From Akkermansia sp. (GTDB lineage: Bacteria; Verrucomicrobiota; Verrucomicrobiia; Verrucomicrobiales; Akkermansiaceae): a DNA stretch of 48,360 nucleotides. The stretch is taken from assembly GCA_024405435.1 (NCBI GenBank), contig JAKSOU010000016.1, positions 1-48,360 of the forward strand, read 5' to 3'. Below are positions 8,165-15,815 of this stretch, piece by piece. The notes beneath the pieces were generated by a model. It did no database searches. It was not told the origin of the DNA and saw only the letters and a list, made by a program, of their open reading frames with translations. Both the position numbers and the translations under genes were made by a program. Numbering within the stretch: the first letter of the stretch is position 1; every line of letters begins with the position of its first letter.

Positions 8165-9106
8165 CTACTCCCCCTGGTTCCAATCGGCGCGGGGGTGGGC
8201 CCTGAGATAGGCCTCCTTCAGGCGTGCCTTGGTGACGTGGGTGTAGATTTGGGTGGTGGAGAGGGAGGCGTGGCCCAGGAGCTCCTGCACGGAGCGCAGG
8301 TCCGCGCCGGCATCCAGCATGTGGGTGGCGAAGGTGTGGCGCAGCTTGTGCGGGGAGATGTGGAAGGGGATGCTGGAGATGCGCAGGTACTTGTCGAGCA
8401 TGAGCTGGATGCTGCGGCCGCTCATGCGGCGGTGCAGGCGGCTGATGAAGAGCGGGCCGCGGGGCTCCAGGGCGGCGAGCTCGCGGTACCGGGAGATGGC
8501 CTCGCGGGCGTACTCGCCCACGGGGATGATGCGCACCTTGCGGCCCTTGCCCAGCACGCGCACGCAGTCCCCGTCGTCCTGCAGCGCGTCTGCGTTCAGG
8601 CTCACCAGCTCGCTCAGGCGCATGCCGCAGGAGTAGAAGAGCTCCAGGATGGCGGCATCCCGCAGCGGCAGCCAGGGCGGGCTCTTTTTGTCCGGCGGCG
8701 TGCGCAGGGGCAGGGAGAGCAGCTCCTCCATCTGTGAGAGGTTGAGGTGCACGGGCAGGCTGTGGCGGGCCTTGGGCAGTGCGAGAGTCTCCAGCGGGTT
8801 GGCGGAGAGCCCCTCCCGGCGCATGAGGTAGAGGTAGAAGGAGCGCAGGGCCGCGAAGCGCAGGCGTATGGTGGCGGGCTTGAGCTCCTGGTTGAGGGCC
8901 TCGTACAGCCAGGTGCGGAAATCGCCCGTGGTGCAATCCTGCCAGGCGGTGAAGCGCCCTGCCATCCACCCGCGGTACTGGCCGAGCGAGCGGCGGTAGG
9001 CCTCCAGAGTGCGGGGGGAGGCGTTCTTCTCCGCCTCCATGAACGCCAGGAAGCGCGCCACCGTCTCGTCCGGCGTGCCCGGCGTATCCTGGGGTGATTC
9101 AGCCAT
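8165..9106 (-). CDS. Tyrosine recombinase, XerC/XerD type
   Basis: A 313-residue Xer recombinase. The N-terminal SAM-like core-binding domain covers about residues 12-110, and the catalytic domain follows. All catalytic residues are visible: R163 (CGMRLSELVSL), K187/K190 (GKGRK), H253 and R256 (HKLRHTFATHML), H279 (LLGHASLSTTQ) and the nucleophile Y288 (IYTH). Length fits chromosomal Xer proteins rather than integrons or phage integrases, and there is no mobile element around it. It probably resolves chromosome dimers at dif. It follows coaE-rho after 55 bases. XerC versus XerD cannot be decided here. Confidence 0.92.
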   Translation of the reverse strand: MAESPQDTPGTPDETVARFLAFMEAEKNASPRTLEAYRRSLGQYRGWMAGRFTAWQDCTTGDFRTWLYEALNQELKPATIRLRFAALRSFYLYLMRREGLSANPLETLALPKARHSLPVHLNLSQMEELLSLPLRTPPDKKSPPWLPLRDAAILELFYSCGMRLSELVSLNADALQDDGDCVRVLGKGRKVRIIPVGEYAREAISRYRELAALEPRGPLFISRLHRRMSGRSIQLMLDKYLRISSIPFHISPHKLRHTFATHMLDAGADLRSVQELLGHASLSTTQIYTHVTKARLKEAYLRAHPRADWNQGE

Positions 9107-9161
9107 GCCTTGGGGTAGGGTAGGGGGGAAGGTGGCCGCGGAACCGCGCGGGGGGGCGGCG

Positions 9162-11069
9162 TCAGCGCGTGGCGATCACCAGCCCCTTGAGCAGGAGCTC
9201 CGCGTTGTTCTGGGTCTTGGCGATGTTGCGCAGCAGGGTTTCCAGGCCCTCCCAGCCGGGCAGGGTGGCCAGCTGGCGGCGCACCTGCAGGATGCGCGTC
9301 ATCTCGTCCGGGTGGTACAGGCGGTCGTCGTTTCGGGTGCCGCTCTGGGGGATGGAGATGGCGGGGTAGATTCGGCGCTCGGAGAGCTCGCGGTCCAGGC
9401 GTATCTCCATGTTGCCGGTGCCCTTGAACTCCTCGAAGATGATTTCGTCCATGCGGGATTCGGTGTCCACCAGGCAGGTGGCGATGATGGTGAGGGAGCC
9501 GCCCTCCTCGATGCTGCGCGCGGCGCCGAAGAACTTGCGGGGCTTCTCCAGCGCGCCGCTGCCCAGGCCGCCGCTCATGGTGCGGCCGCCGGTCTGGTTG
9601 GCGTTGTAGCCGCGGGAGAGGCGGGTGAGCGAATCCAGCATGATGATGACATCCCTGCCCTGTTCCACCAGGCGGCGCGCGCGCTCCAGCACCATGTCGC
9701 TCAGCTGCGCGTGGCGGCGCGACGGCTCGTCGAACGTGGAGGCGTACACCGGCGCGTCCACGGATTCCTCAAAGTCCGTCACCTCCTCCGGGCGCTCGTC
9801 CAGGAGCAGCACCAGCAGCGTGGCCTCCGGGTAGTTCGCACGCAGCGAGCGCGCCATTGTCTTCAGCAGCACGGTCTTGCCGCCGCGCGGCGGCGCCACC
9901 ACCAGCGCGCGCTGCCCCATGCCCAGCGGGGTGATGATATCCAGCACGCGCATGGCGGCGGACTTGATGTCCGGGTTCTCCAGCAGCAGGCGCTTGGTGG
10001 GGATGAGCGGGGTCAGGTGGTCGAAATCCTTGGGCTGCACGTATTCCGCCGTGGGGCGGCCCTCAATCTCCGTGATTTCCTCTGCGGCCACGGAGCGCTC
10101 CGGGGCCTTGCCGTGCAGCAGCTGCAGGCGCGCCTTCACGCTGTTGCCCGCGCGCAGGCCGTGCCTCTGCACCAGTGCGTGCGGCACCACGGGGTCGTCT
10201 GCGCTGGGGCGGAAACTGCGGGCGGGGTCGCGCAGGTAGGCAATGTTGTCCTTGCCGATTTCCAGCACGCCGGAGGCGAACACCTGGCTGCCCTCCGCAA
10301 GGAAGGTGCGCGCCAGCTCCGCCACCAGCTCCGGGCGCGGCTTGCTTTCCGAACCCTTGCGCGCCTTGGCCACGGCCAGGCGCTGCAGCTCGTTGAGCGG
10401 CTTGAGCCGCAGCTCGTTGAGGTCGATGACGATGCTGCGGGCGTGCATGGCGTTGGCCTCGCTGGCCAGCTCCGTGGCGTAGAAAAGCTCCACCTGGCGC
10501 TTCAGATAGTCGGGCGTGCCCTCGTTCCAGAACACCACGTTGGCGCGGTCTATCTTCTCCTGCGTGGGCATCTGCGCCGCTATGAACGCCTTGGCCTCAC
10601 GCTTGCCTATGCCGTCGCGCTTCGTCAGCCGCGCCACCTGCGTCTCCGGCGTCACCGCCGCCACGCACACGATCGTCTCGTCGTCGCCGAACACCGCCGG
10701 GCTCTCGTAGTACAGCGGGATATCCAGCAGGAAGGTGTGCACATCCCCGCGCTGGCGCGCCGCCGCCTGCGCCTCGCGGAACATCTCCGCCAGCTTCGGG
10801 TGCACCAGGCGGTTCAGCTCCCCGCGCTTCTCCGGGTCGTTCTTCACCAGCTCCCGCAGGAACTCCTTGTTCACCGCGCCCTTCTCGTCCAGCGCGTGCT
10901 CCCCGAACGCGGCAACCAGGTCGCGCGAGAGCCGCCCGCTCTGCTGCAGCTGCTCAACGGCTGCATCGCAGTCGAAACACTCCACGCCCTCCCCGCCAAG
11001 CTCGCGGAGCAGTGCCACCACGGTTGACTTGCCGGACGCAATGCCGCCTGTTACCACTATAACTTTCAC
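9162..11069 (-). CDS. CoaE-Rho fusion: dephospho-CoA kinase joined to transcription terminator Rho
   Basis: A single 635-residue frame with two complete enzymes. Residues 1 to about 205 are dephospho-CoA kinase (last step of CoA synthesis): P-loop GGIASGKST at 8-16 and the CFDCDAAV acidic motif at 31-38. Residues about 212-635 are Rho: RNA-binding N-domain with LNELRLKPLNELQRLA (217-232), Walker A APPRGGKT (392-399), LLLDERPEEVTDFE (421-434), Walker B VIIMLDS (474-480) and ERRIYPAISIPQSGTR near 564-579. No stop or frameshift lies between them. The start is GTG at 11069, exactly six bases after a TAGAAT -10 box. An internal ATG at 10448 (residue 208) could yield Rho alone. Confidence 0.95.
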   Translation of the reverse strand: MKVIVVTGGIASGKSTVVALLRELGGEGVECFDCDAAVEQLQQSGRLSRDLVAAFGEHALDEKGAVNKEFLRELVKNDPEKRGELNRLVHPKLAEMFREAQAAARQRGDVHTFLLDIPLYYESPAVFGDDETIVCVAAVTPETQVARLTKRDGIGKREAKAFIAAQMPTQEKIDRANVVFWNEGTPDYLKRQVELFYATELASEANAMHARSIVIDLNELRLKPLNELQRLAVAKARKGSESKPRPELVAELARTFLAEGSQVFASGVLEIGKDNIAYLRDPARSFRPSADDPVVPHALVQRHGLRAGNSVKARLQLLHGKAPERSVAAEEITEIEGRPTAEYVQPKDFDHLTPLIPTKRLLLENPDIKSAAMRVLDIITPLGMGQRALVVAPPRGGKTVLLKTMARSLRANYPEATLLVLLLDERPEEVTDFEESVDAPVYASTFDEPSRRHAQLSDMVLERARRLVEQGRDVIIMLDSLTRLSRGYNANQTGGRTMSGGLGSGALEKPRKFFGAARSIEEGGSLTIIATCLVDTESRMDEIIFEEFKGTGNMEIRLDRELSERRIYPAISIPQSGTRNDDRLYHPDEMTRILQVRRQLATLPGWEGLETLLRNIAKTQNNAELLLKGLVIATR

Positions 11070-11075
11070 GCGCGT

Positions 11076-11105
11076 ATTCTACCACGGTGTGTAGTCACCT
11101 TTCAA
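11076..11105 (-). promoter_or_regulatory. Predicted promoter of coaE-rho (leaderless)
   Basis: On the minus strand TTGAAA (11100-11105), 18 bases, TAGAAT (11076-11081), then six bases to the GTG at 11069. The predicted transcription start falls on the start codon. Confidence 0.65.
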
Positions 11106-11138
11106 GCCGAAACACAGACAGCATCCCGCAATCGTGAG

Positions 11139-11205
11139 ATTTGGGATTGGGGATTTAGGATTTCAGATTTGGGATTTGGCAATCAAACCGCGCGCGGAGC
11201 GCGCC
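11139..11205. repeat. Intergenic composite repeat: AT-rich 7-mers plus GC hairpin
   Basis: Tandem heptamer-like units of the GGATTTN type run through 11139-11180. They are followed by GCGCGC-GGA-GCGCGC (11190-11204), a 6-bp GC stem with a 3-base loop. The same 16-base GC piece recurs at 14588-14603. Confidence 0.7.
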
Positions 11206-11287
11206 TAGCCTTGAGGTGGATACACGCTATGGCCTGCCCCTCTCCGAGCGTTGTTCTGCCAAAAAATCACGCCATGCCGCATTTTTT

Positions 11288-11316
11288 TTGTGCATTTGTC
11301 CTCCGGCGTGTATTAT
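11288..11316 (+). promoter_or_regulatory. Predicted promoter of the ankyrin-like membrane protein gene
   Basis: TTGTGC (11288-11293), 17 bases, TATTAT (11311-11316). The ATG begins 11 bases after the -10, so the leader is about 5 bases. The -35 is imperfect. Confidence 0.45.
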
Positions 11317-11327
11317 AGGGGGTAGAT

Positions 11328-12704
11328 ATGGATACAACAGACAATACCAATCAGAAGCCGCGGCGGCGGTGGCCGCGCGTGCTGGCATGGGTGGGCGGCA
11401 GCCTGCTGGCCCTGCTTTTGCTGGCCTGCGCCGTGGGCGCGTACTGGCTCTATGGCTGGAAGCTCGGTAGCCTGAGCTTCCATGAGAGCTGGACCCCGCA
11501 GGAACGCCGGGTGCTGACGGAGTTCGACGACTACCTTTGCTCTCCCGCCCGTCGGGATGATTGCCTGGGGGTGTTTGACTCGATGAGTGCCGCGTTTGGC
11601 CCGGCTGTTTCCATGGATGGGTGGCAAGCGGGCCTGGCTGCCGATTTCGGGTTGAAATGTTTGTGCGGCAAAACCCGCGATTTGCTCAAGGAGGTGGCAT
11701 CCTCCGGCAATGCGGATGCGCGCAGCTTGGAAACCCAGACCAACCTGGTGCCGCTGGCCCTGGCGGTCGACAGCTTGGATGCGGCGCGCCTCCTGGTGGT
11801 GAAGGGGGCGGACCCCAACTGCACCTTGGACATAGCGAATCTGGTGCCCGAGGCTCAGCAGATGAAACATACTAAGGAGGGGGCCTTCGATATCTTGGTG
11901 GCTCACAACAATACCTTCAAACAGCCCTATACCCATCAGGAGCGCAAGGATTTCCTGGCCTTCCTGCTGGAGCACGGCGCCACTTGGGACAAGGCCGCCT
12001 GCATGCCGGAGCTGTCGTGGCAGATTCTTTTCATTTCGGGTGAACCCGAGGAGGAGAAGGCGGATTTATTCATCTGGGCGCTGGAGCACGGCTACAAGGT
12101 GAATTGGAAAAACAAGGACACATACTCGTTTATATCGATCATGGCTAGCCGCCGCCATCTGGTGCGCATGCTGGAGGCTTTGGAGCGCACCGGCCAGCTG
12201 CAGGGCCCCATGCTCATCACCCCGCTGCAGGCATTGTGCGTGGAGATTTTCCCCGAGCAGCAGGTGACGGAAGCCATGGAGTGGCTGCTCGCCCGCGGGA
12301 CGGACCCCAACGGCTTGGCGGACAAGGATGCCACGGATGCCGTTTTTGCGCTCCTTGGGGAAGACGGTCCTTCCCCCACCAGGTACGATAAGCCGTCCAA
12401 GCGCCCGCTTTGCCTGCTGATGGATTCACTGGGTTTCCGTGCGTACTATGATGTGGATGAGGATGAAGAGGCGGTCCGCGCCGTCTTGCTCAAAGAGCTG
12501 GAAATCCTGCTGCGCCATGGCGCCAAGGCGGACGCTCCCCTGGAGCCGGGCTCGCGTCTGCTGCAAGGCATCCCCCGCGTGAAGGAGCTGCTGGACCAGT
12601 ACGGCGTGGAATATAGGACAATCCCCTCTGCCGGCGCGGCTTCCGATGAAATGGAGGTCGATGATGAGGAGGATGGGGAGGATGGGGAGGCAACGGGCGC
12701 GTGA
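11328..12704 (+). CDS. Membrane-anchored ankyrin-like repeat protein
   Basis: A 458-residue protein. After a basic N-terminus (QKPRRRWPR) there is one membrane segment at about residues 20-41 (VLAWVGGSLLALLLLACAVGAYW). The rest looks like degenerate ankyrin repeats: LALAVDSLDAARLLVVKGADPN, AFLLEHGATWDKAACMPE, EWLLARGTDPNGLADKDATD and LLRHGAKADAPLEPGSRLL. The C-terminal end is very acidic (DEMEVDDEEDGED). It stands alone on the plus strand and converges on the PIN gene. It is related in style to the ankyrin proteins at 30829-34205 but carries a membrane anchor they lack. Function unknown; a protein-binding role is likely. Confidence 0.85.
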   Translation: MDTTDNTNQKPRRRWPRVLAWVGGSLLALLLLACAVGAYWLYGWKLGSLSFHESWTPQERRVLTEFDDYLCSPARRDDCLGVFDSMSAAFGPAVSMDGWQAGLAADFGLKCLCGKTRDLLKEVASSGNADARSLETQTNLVPLALAVDSLDAARLLVVKGADPNCTLDIANLVPEAQQMKHTKEGAFDILVAHNNTFKQPYTHQERKDFLAFLLEHGATWDKAACMPELSWQILFISGEPEEEKADLFIWALEHGYKVNWKNKDTYSFISIMASRRHLVRMLEALERTGQLQGPMLITPLQALCVEIFPEQQVTEAMEWLLARGTDPNGLADKDATDAVFALLGEDGPSPTRYDKPSKRPLCLLMDSLGFRAYYDVDEDEEAVRAVLLKELEILLRHGAKADAPLEPGSRLLQGIPRVKELLDQYGVEYRTIPSAGAASDEMEVDDEEDGEDGEATGA

Positions 12705-12716
12705 GAGTGGCAAGCC

Positions 12717-12736
12717 TTGGCGTGAATCCACGCCAA
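12717..12736. terminator. Possible bidirectional terminator hairpin
   Basis: A perfect 8-bp stem, TTGGCGTG (12717-12724) with CACGCCAA (12729-12736), and a 4-base loop, between two convergent genes. There is no U-tract on either strand, so the terminator role is uncertain. Confidence 0.4.
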
Positions 12737-12761
12737 CCATTGCACACCAACCACATTCCCC

Positions 12762-13496
12762 CTATGCGTAGAAATCCTCTTCCGAGAATACGCGGTTGGT
12801 GGGCTGCTTGTCGCGGATGAGCAGCTTGCAGCGGATTTTCAGGTCGTTGTCGAAGGAGAAGAGGAAGGTGCGCTTGTGGGTGAGCATGTACTCGATGAGC
12901 TTGGGGTCCGCGTAGCGCGCGTCCTTGGGCTTCACGGCGGCTTGCATCATCTCCGGCACCTCCATGCTGGTGCCGAGCTGGTCCATGAGGACCTCGATGC
13001 GGTTGCGTGCAAGGCGTGCGTCCTTGGCCTTTCCGGGATTGTTGCTCTTGAGGTGGCCGATGATTTCCTCGTACACGGCGCCGTGCACCACCACCTTCCA
13101 TGAGCGCTTCTTGGCGTTGTGGATGATGTAGCCGAACCAGCTGCGGATAACGTCGTCCGGGCTCATGAGCACGTTGGTGTCCAGCAGGAGTGTGGCGTGG
13201 CCGGGAATGTTGCGCCACACGGGCTTGTCGGACTTTGGCTGGTGGGTGTTGAAGGGCGTCCTGTCCTTGTCGGGCTGAGGCTGCGGCGGGTTGTTGCCGC
13301 GGCGTTTCTTCCACGGCCCTCTTTTTCGGGATTTGTGCCCCCACAGGCAGAAGCAGGTGTAAATCAGCACCACGTCCACCAGAATCCAGACAATGGGTTT
13401 GCCGACGTTGATTTCCATCACCCCGGTGAAGTGTAGCACCAGTGCGAGGGTAAGGAAGACGGCTGCGTATCGGCAGAGGTTGCGGGCGAATTTCAT
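12762..13496 (-). CDS. Membrane-anchored PIN-domain putative ribonuclease
   Basis: A 244-residue protein. Two membrane segments (about 8-27 and 34-52) are followed by a basic, proline-rich linker (KSRKRG, KKRRGNN, PQPQPDKD). A PIN-like domain follows from about residue 100. Its putative acidic site includes D106 (LLLDTNVLM), E143/E144 (VYEEIIGHL), D197 and D216/D218 (FSFDNDLKIR), the pattern of metal-dependent PIN ribonucleases. The start overlaps the HAD-FolB stop in an ATGA, so the two are translationally coupled. There is no neighbouring antitoxin gene, which argues against a VapC toxin. RNA target unknown. Confidence 0.8.
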   Translation of the reverse strand: MKFARNLCRYAAVFLTLALVLHFTGVMEINVGKPIVWILVDVVLIYTCFCLWGHKSRKRGPWKKRRGNNPPQPQPDKDRTPFNTHQPKSDKPVWRNIPGHATLLLDTNVLMSPDDVIRSWFGYIIHNAKKRSWKVVVHGAVYEEIIGHLKSNNPGKAKDARLARNRIEVLMDQLGTSMEVPEMMQAAVKPKDARYADPKLIEYMLTHKRTFLFSFDNDLKIRCKLLIRDKQPTNRVFSEEDFYA

Positions 13497-14476
13497 GGCG
13501 CGGAAACGGTGGTGGACACCGCAACGGAATCCGTGTCGGGGAGGATGTACTTGTAGAGGGTGACGGTGGCGGAGGGCGCACCGAATTCCTGCACGCAGGC
13601 GGTGGCGAGCCTGTGGGCCAGGGTCTCCACCAGCTTCACGGGTTCCGCGGCGGCGAGGGCCGTCAGGCGGCGCGCCACGGCATCGTAGTCGATGGTGTTG
13701 GACAAATCCTCCGCGCATTCAGAGAAAGGCACGGGGGCGCGCATGGAGATATCCGCCTTGAGGGTTTGCAGGGAGGCGCGCTCGTCGTCCAGCCAGCCGA
13801 TGTGGCATGGCAGCTCCAGGCCGTTGATGCGGATGGTGTCCGCTGCGTTCGTGCGCTCCAGCAGGGCCTGCAGGGCGGCGAGGTCCGGCAGCATGATGTC
13901 CGGGCGGGCCTGGGAGAGCTGGTTGGCATCGTTGTACCCGGTGAGCACGCCGATGGCGGTGACTCCGGCGCGGTGGGCGGCGGCCATGTCGTGCTGCATG
14001 TCGCCCACGAAGGCGGTCTCGGCGGGGTTGAGTGCGTGCATGCGCATGAGGGTGGGGATGTAGTCCTCCTTGTTGTGGATGCCGGAGTGGATGTGCTCGA
14101 AGTATTCGTGGAATCCCAGCTCCTTGGATTGGTCCACGAAGGCGGCGGGGTCCATGCTGGTGAGGGTGAAGAGGCGTATGCCGCGGCGCTTGCAGAACTC
14201 CAAAAACTCTGCGGCGTGCGGGATGCGGGTCACGCCCACCGTGGAGCGTGCGAAGGAGTAGCGGAAATAGTCCTCCAGCCGTTCCAGCGGCACCTCCGGG
14301 GTTTTCCAGGCGTAGTATTCCGGGTACGGCAGCTGGAACTCCGCGCGGAACTGCTCACGCGTGAGCGGCGCCCGCCCGCAGCGCGAGAGCACGTAGTTCG
14401 TGGCCTCGATGGTGAGGTCGAGGTCGTCGCACAGGGTGCCGGACCAATCGAAGATGATGTTGCGGAACAACGGCAT
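13493..14476 (-). CDS. folB: HAD-like hydrolase fused to dihydroneopterin aldolase (FolB)
   Basis: A 327-residue fusion. Residues 1 to about 205 are a HAD-superfamily hydrolase like phosphoglycolate phosphatase: motif I FDWSGT (D10), motif II around T106/S107, K136, and motif IV VGDMQHD (D159, D163). Motif I lacks the second aspartate (Ser12 instead), so it resembles the DWAGT motif of phosphonatases. Residues about 213-324 are FolB: HIGWLDDER (E232), TIDYDAV (Y264) and LYKYILPD (K309) match the aldolase active-site Glu, Tyr and Lys. FolB converts dihydroneopterin to hydroxymethyl-dihydropterin in folate synthesis. The HAD half may supply dephosphorylated dihydroneopterin (inference). An AT-rich repeat occupies the upstream region and no clear promoter is seen. 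Confidence 0.88.
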   Translation of the reverse strand: MPLFRNIIFDWSGTLCDDLDLTIEATNYVLSRCGRAPLTREQFRAEFQLPYPEYYAWKTPEVPLERLEDYFRYSFARSTVGVTRIPHAAEFLEFCKRRGIRLFTLTSMDPAAFVDQSKELGFHEYFEHIHSGIHNKEDYIPTLMRMHALNPAETAFVGDMQHDMAAAHRAGVTAIGVLTGYNDANQLSQARPDIMLPDLAALQALLERTNAADTIRINGLELPCHIGWLDDERASLQTLKADISMRAPVPFSECAEDLSNTIDYDAVARRLTALAAAEPVKLVETLAHRLATACVQEFGAPSATVTLYKYILPDTDSVAVSTTVSAP

Positions 14477-14483
14477 GGTGGAT

Positions 14484-14541
14484 ATTTACAATTTACAATT
14501 GACGATTTACGATTTGAAAGTTAGGCGCGGCGGAGCCGCGC
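14484..14541. repeat. Intergenic composite repeat, copy pointing one way
   Basis: An AT-rich tract of ATTTACA/ATTGACG-type 7-mers (14484-14517) followed by GCGCGGC-GGA-GCCGCGC (14525-14541), a 7-bp stem with a GGA loop. It sits directly upstream of the HAD-FolB start. Confidence 0.75.
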
Positions 14542-14587
14542 GGGCTGGGGAGGTTTCGGTGTGCGGGGGCGGTGTGGTGGAATGCTT

Positions 14588-14645
14588 GCGCGCGGAGCGC
14601 GCCGAATTTTTAAATTGTCAATTGTAAATTGTAGATTGTAAATTA
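14588..14645. repeat. Intergenic composite repeat, inverted copy
   Basis: GCGCGC-GGA-GCGCGC (14588-14602) followed by an AT-rich tract of AATTGTA-type 7-mers (14605-14645). It mirrors the copy at 14484-14541, so the two form a head-to-head pair in the same gap. Confidence 0.75.
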
Positions 14646-15797
14646 CCTGGTTCTGAGCTTGGTGTCTTTGAGCTTGGCGGGGTCTACGCTGTGTTTGACG
14701 TAGGGCGGGCGGCCCTTGGTGCGGAGGGGTTCTCCGCTGACCTTCTGCTTGAGCTCGGTGGAGCCGCCCTCCGTGGTTTTCTTGACGAGCTTCTTGCCGC
14801 TCTTGGTGACGATGTGGTTCTTGATTTGGTACTTGCGGACAGCCTGCGTGAGGGCGGGGTTGACGAAGGGGTTGTCCTTGCCGTAGCGTGCCCAGGGACC
14901 GCCCGGCACGAGCGAGAATTCCACGAATCGCCAGTGCACGGTGGCCATGCCGCCGGGGATGCCCAGATAGTCGCGCACGGCGGGCGAGATGTCGATTCCG
15001 GCGCACTTGTTTGCGGTGTTGCGCGGGCGCGCGCCCTTGAACACGTACTCCCAGTCATCCACGCAGAAGGGGCCCACATCCTCCCACTGGGCGAAACAGT
15101 ACTTGCCGTTGTAGTAGATTTGCACCCACATGCCGCGGCACACGGATTCATACTTGCCGGCCTTGTCCCTCTTGTACCAGGGGATGACCGCGGAGGCCTC
15201 CGGGCGCGGGCCGCCGTGCTGGATATCGTTGTACGGCAGGGCCACGTAGAAGGGGTTGAGCTGCGGCGTGAAGCCCTTGGGCGCGTAGGTCACGGGGTCC
15301 CGGTTGGCGGGGTTGGGGTCGTCGTAGCCGCCGTAGTTGTCGTCCCACATGCTGTCCCAGCTGCTGGCGGTGTTGGGCACGGGGTTGTTCTGGGTGGCGA
15401 GCTCGCCGATAAAGAAGTAGGTGGCGGTGATATCGAAGTGCCAGGGGTAGGCGCCGATGCGCTTGGTCTGCGGCAGGGTCTTGGGATCCGGGAAGTTCTG
15501 GCGGTGGCTCTGGTCGATGGTGGGCTTGATGGGGCCGTTGCGGATGGAGGCCTCGCGCAGGTTCTCCACGCTCATCTGGCGGCGCGTGGCATCCGTGGCG
15601 CGCGGCACCAGGCGGCTGGCGGACTGGGAGGTGGGCTTCACATCTGCGGACGGCCTGGCGTCCGCAGATTGCGTTTGCCCCTCCGCGGGTTTGGCGGGCT
15701 TGTTCCCCGCGCCGGACACGCCGACGGCTCCCGCGTTGCCGGAAAGGAGCAGCGCGGCGAACAGGCAGGCGGTGGCGGCGAGGGCTTTCATCGTCAT
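14643..15797 (-). CDS. Secreted protein of unknown function, possible double-psi beta-barrel
   Basis: A 384-residue exported protein with a signal peptide (MTMKALAATACLFAALLLSGNAGA) and a low-complexity stretch rich in Ala, Pro and Ser to about residue 70. The central part contains FAQWEDVGPFCVDDWEYVF and then NKCAGIDISPAVRDYLGI; this spacing of an Asp/Gly-Pro motif and an AVRDYLGI-like ending recalls RlpA-type double-psi beta-barrels. The C-terminus is strongly basic. It follows nadB after 18 bases. The fold assignment is tentative, and no catalytic residue can be claimed. Confidence 0.75.
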   Translation of the reverse strand: MTMKALAATACLFAALLLSGNAGAVGVSGAGNKPAKPAEGQTQSADARPSADVKPTSQSASRLVPRATDATRRQMSVENLREASIRNGPIKPTIDQSHRQNFPDPKTLPQTKRIGAYPWHFDITATYFFIGELATQNNPVPNTASSWDSMWDDNYGGYDDPNPANRDPVTYAPKGFTPQLNPFYVALPYNDIQHGGPRPEASAVIPWYKRDKAGKYESVCRGMWVQIYYNGKYCFAQWEDVGPFCVDDWEYVFKGARPRNTANKCAGIDISPAVRDYLGIPGGMATVHWRFVEFSLVPGGPWARYGKDNPFVNPALTQAVRKYQIKNHIVTKSGKKLVKKTTEGGSTELKQKVSGEPLRTKGRPPYVKHSVDPAKLKDTKLRTR

Positions 15798-15815
15798 GCG
15801 GAGGGGTGGAACGGG

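Noticed and set aside
8165..9106. Phage integrase or integron
   Set aside because: It has the size and motifs of chromosomal Xer and no phage genes, attachment repeats or tRNA nearby.
12762..13496. VapC toxin of a toxin-antitoxin pair
   Set aside because: The PIN protein is long, membrane-anchored and coupled to a folate enzyme, with no small antitoxin gene.
14484..14645. CRISPR array
   Set aside because: Units are 6-7 bases without unique spacers and there are no cas genes.
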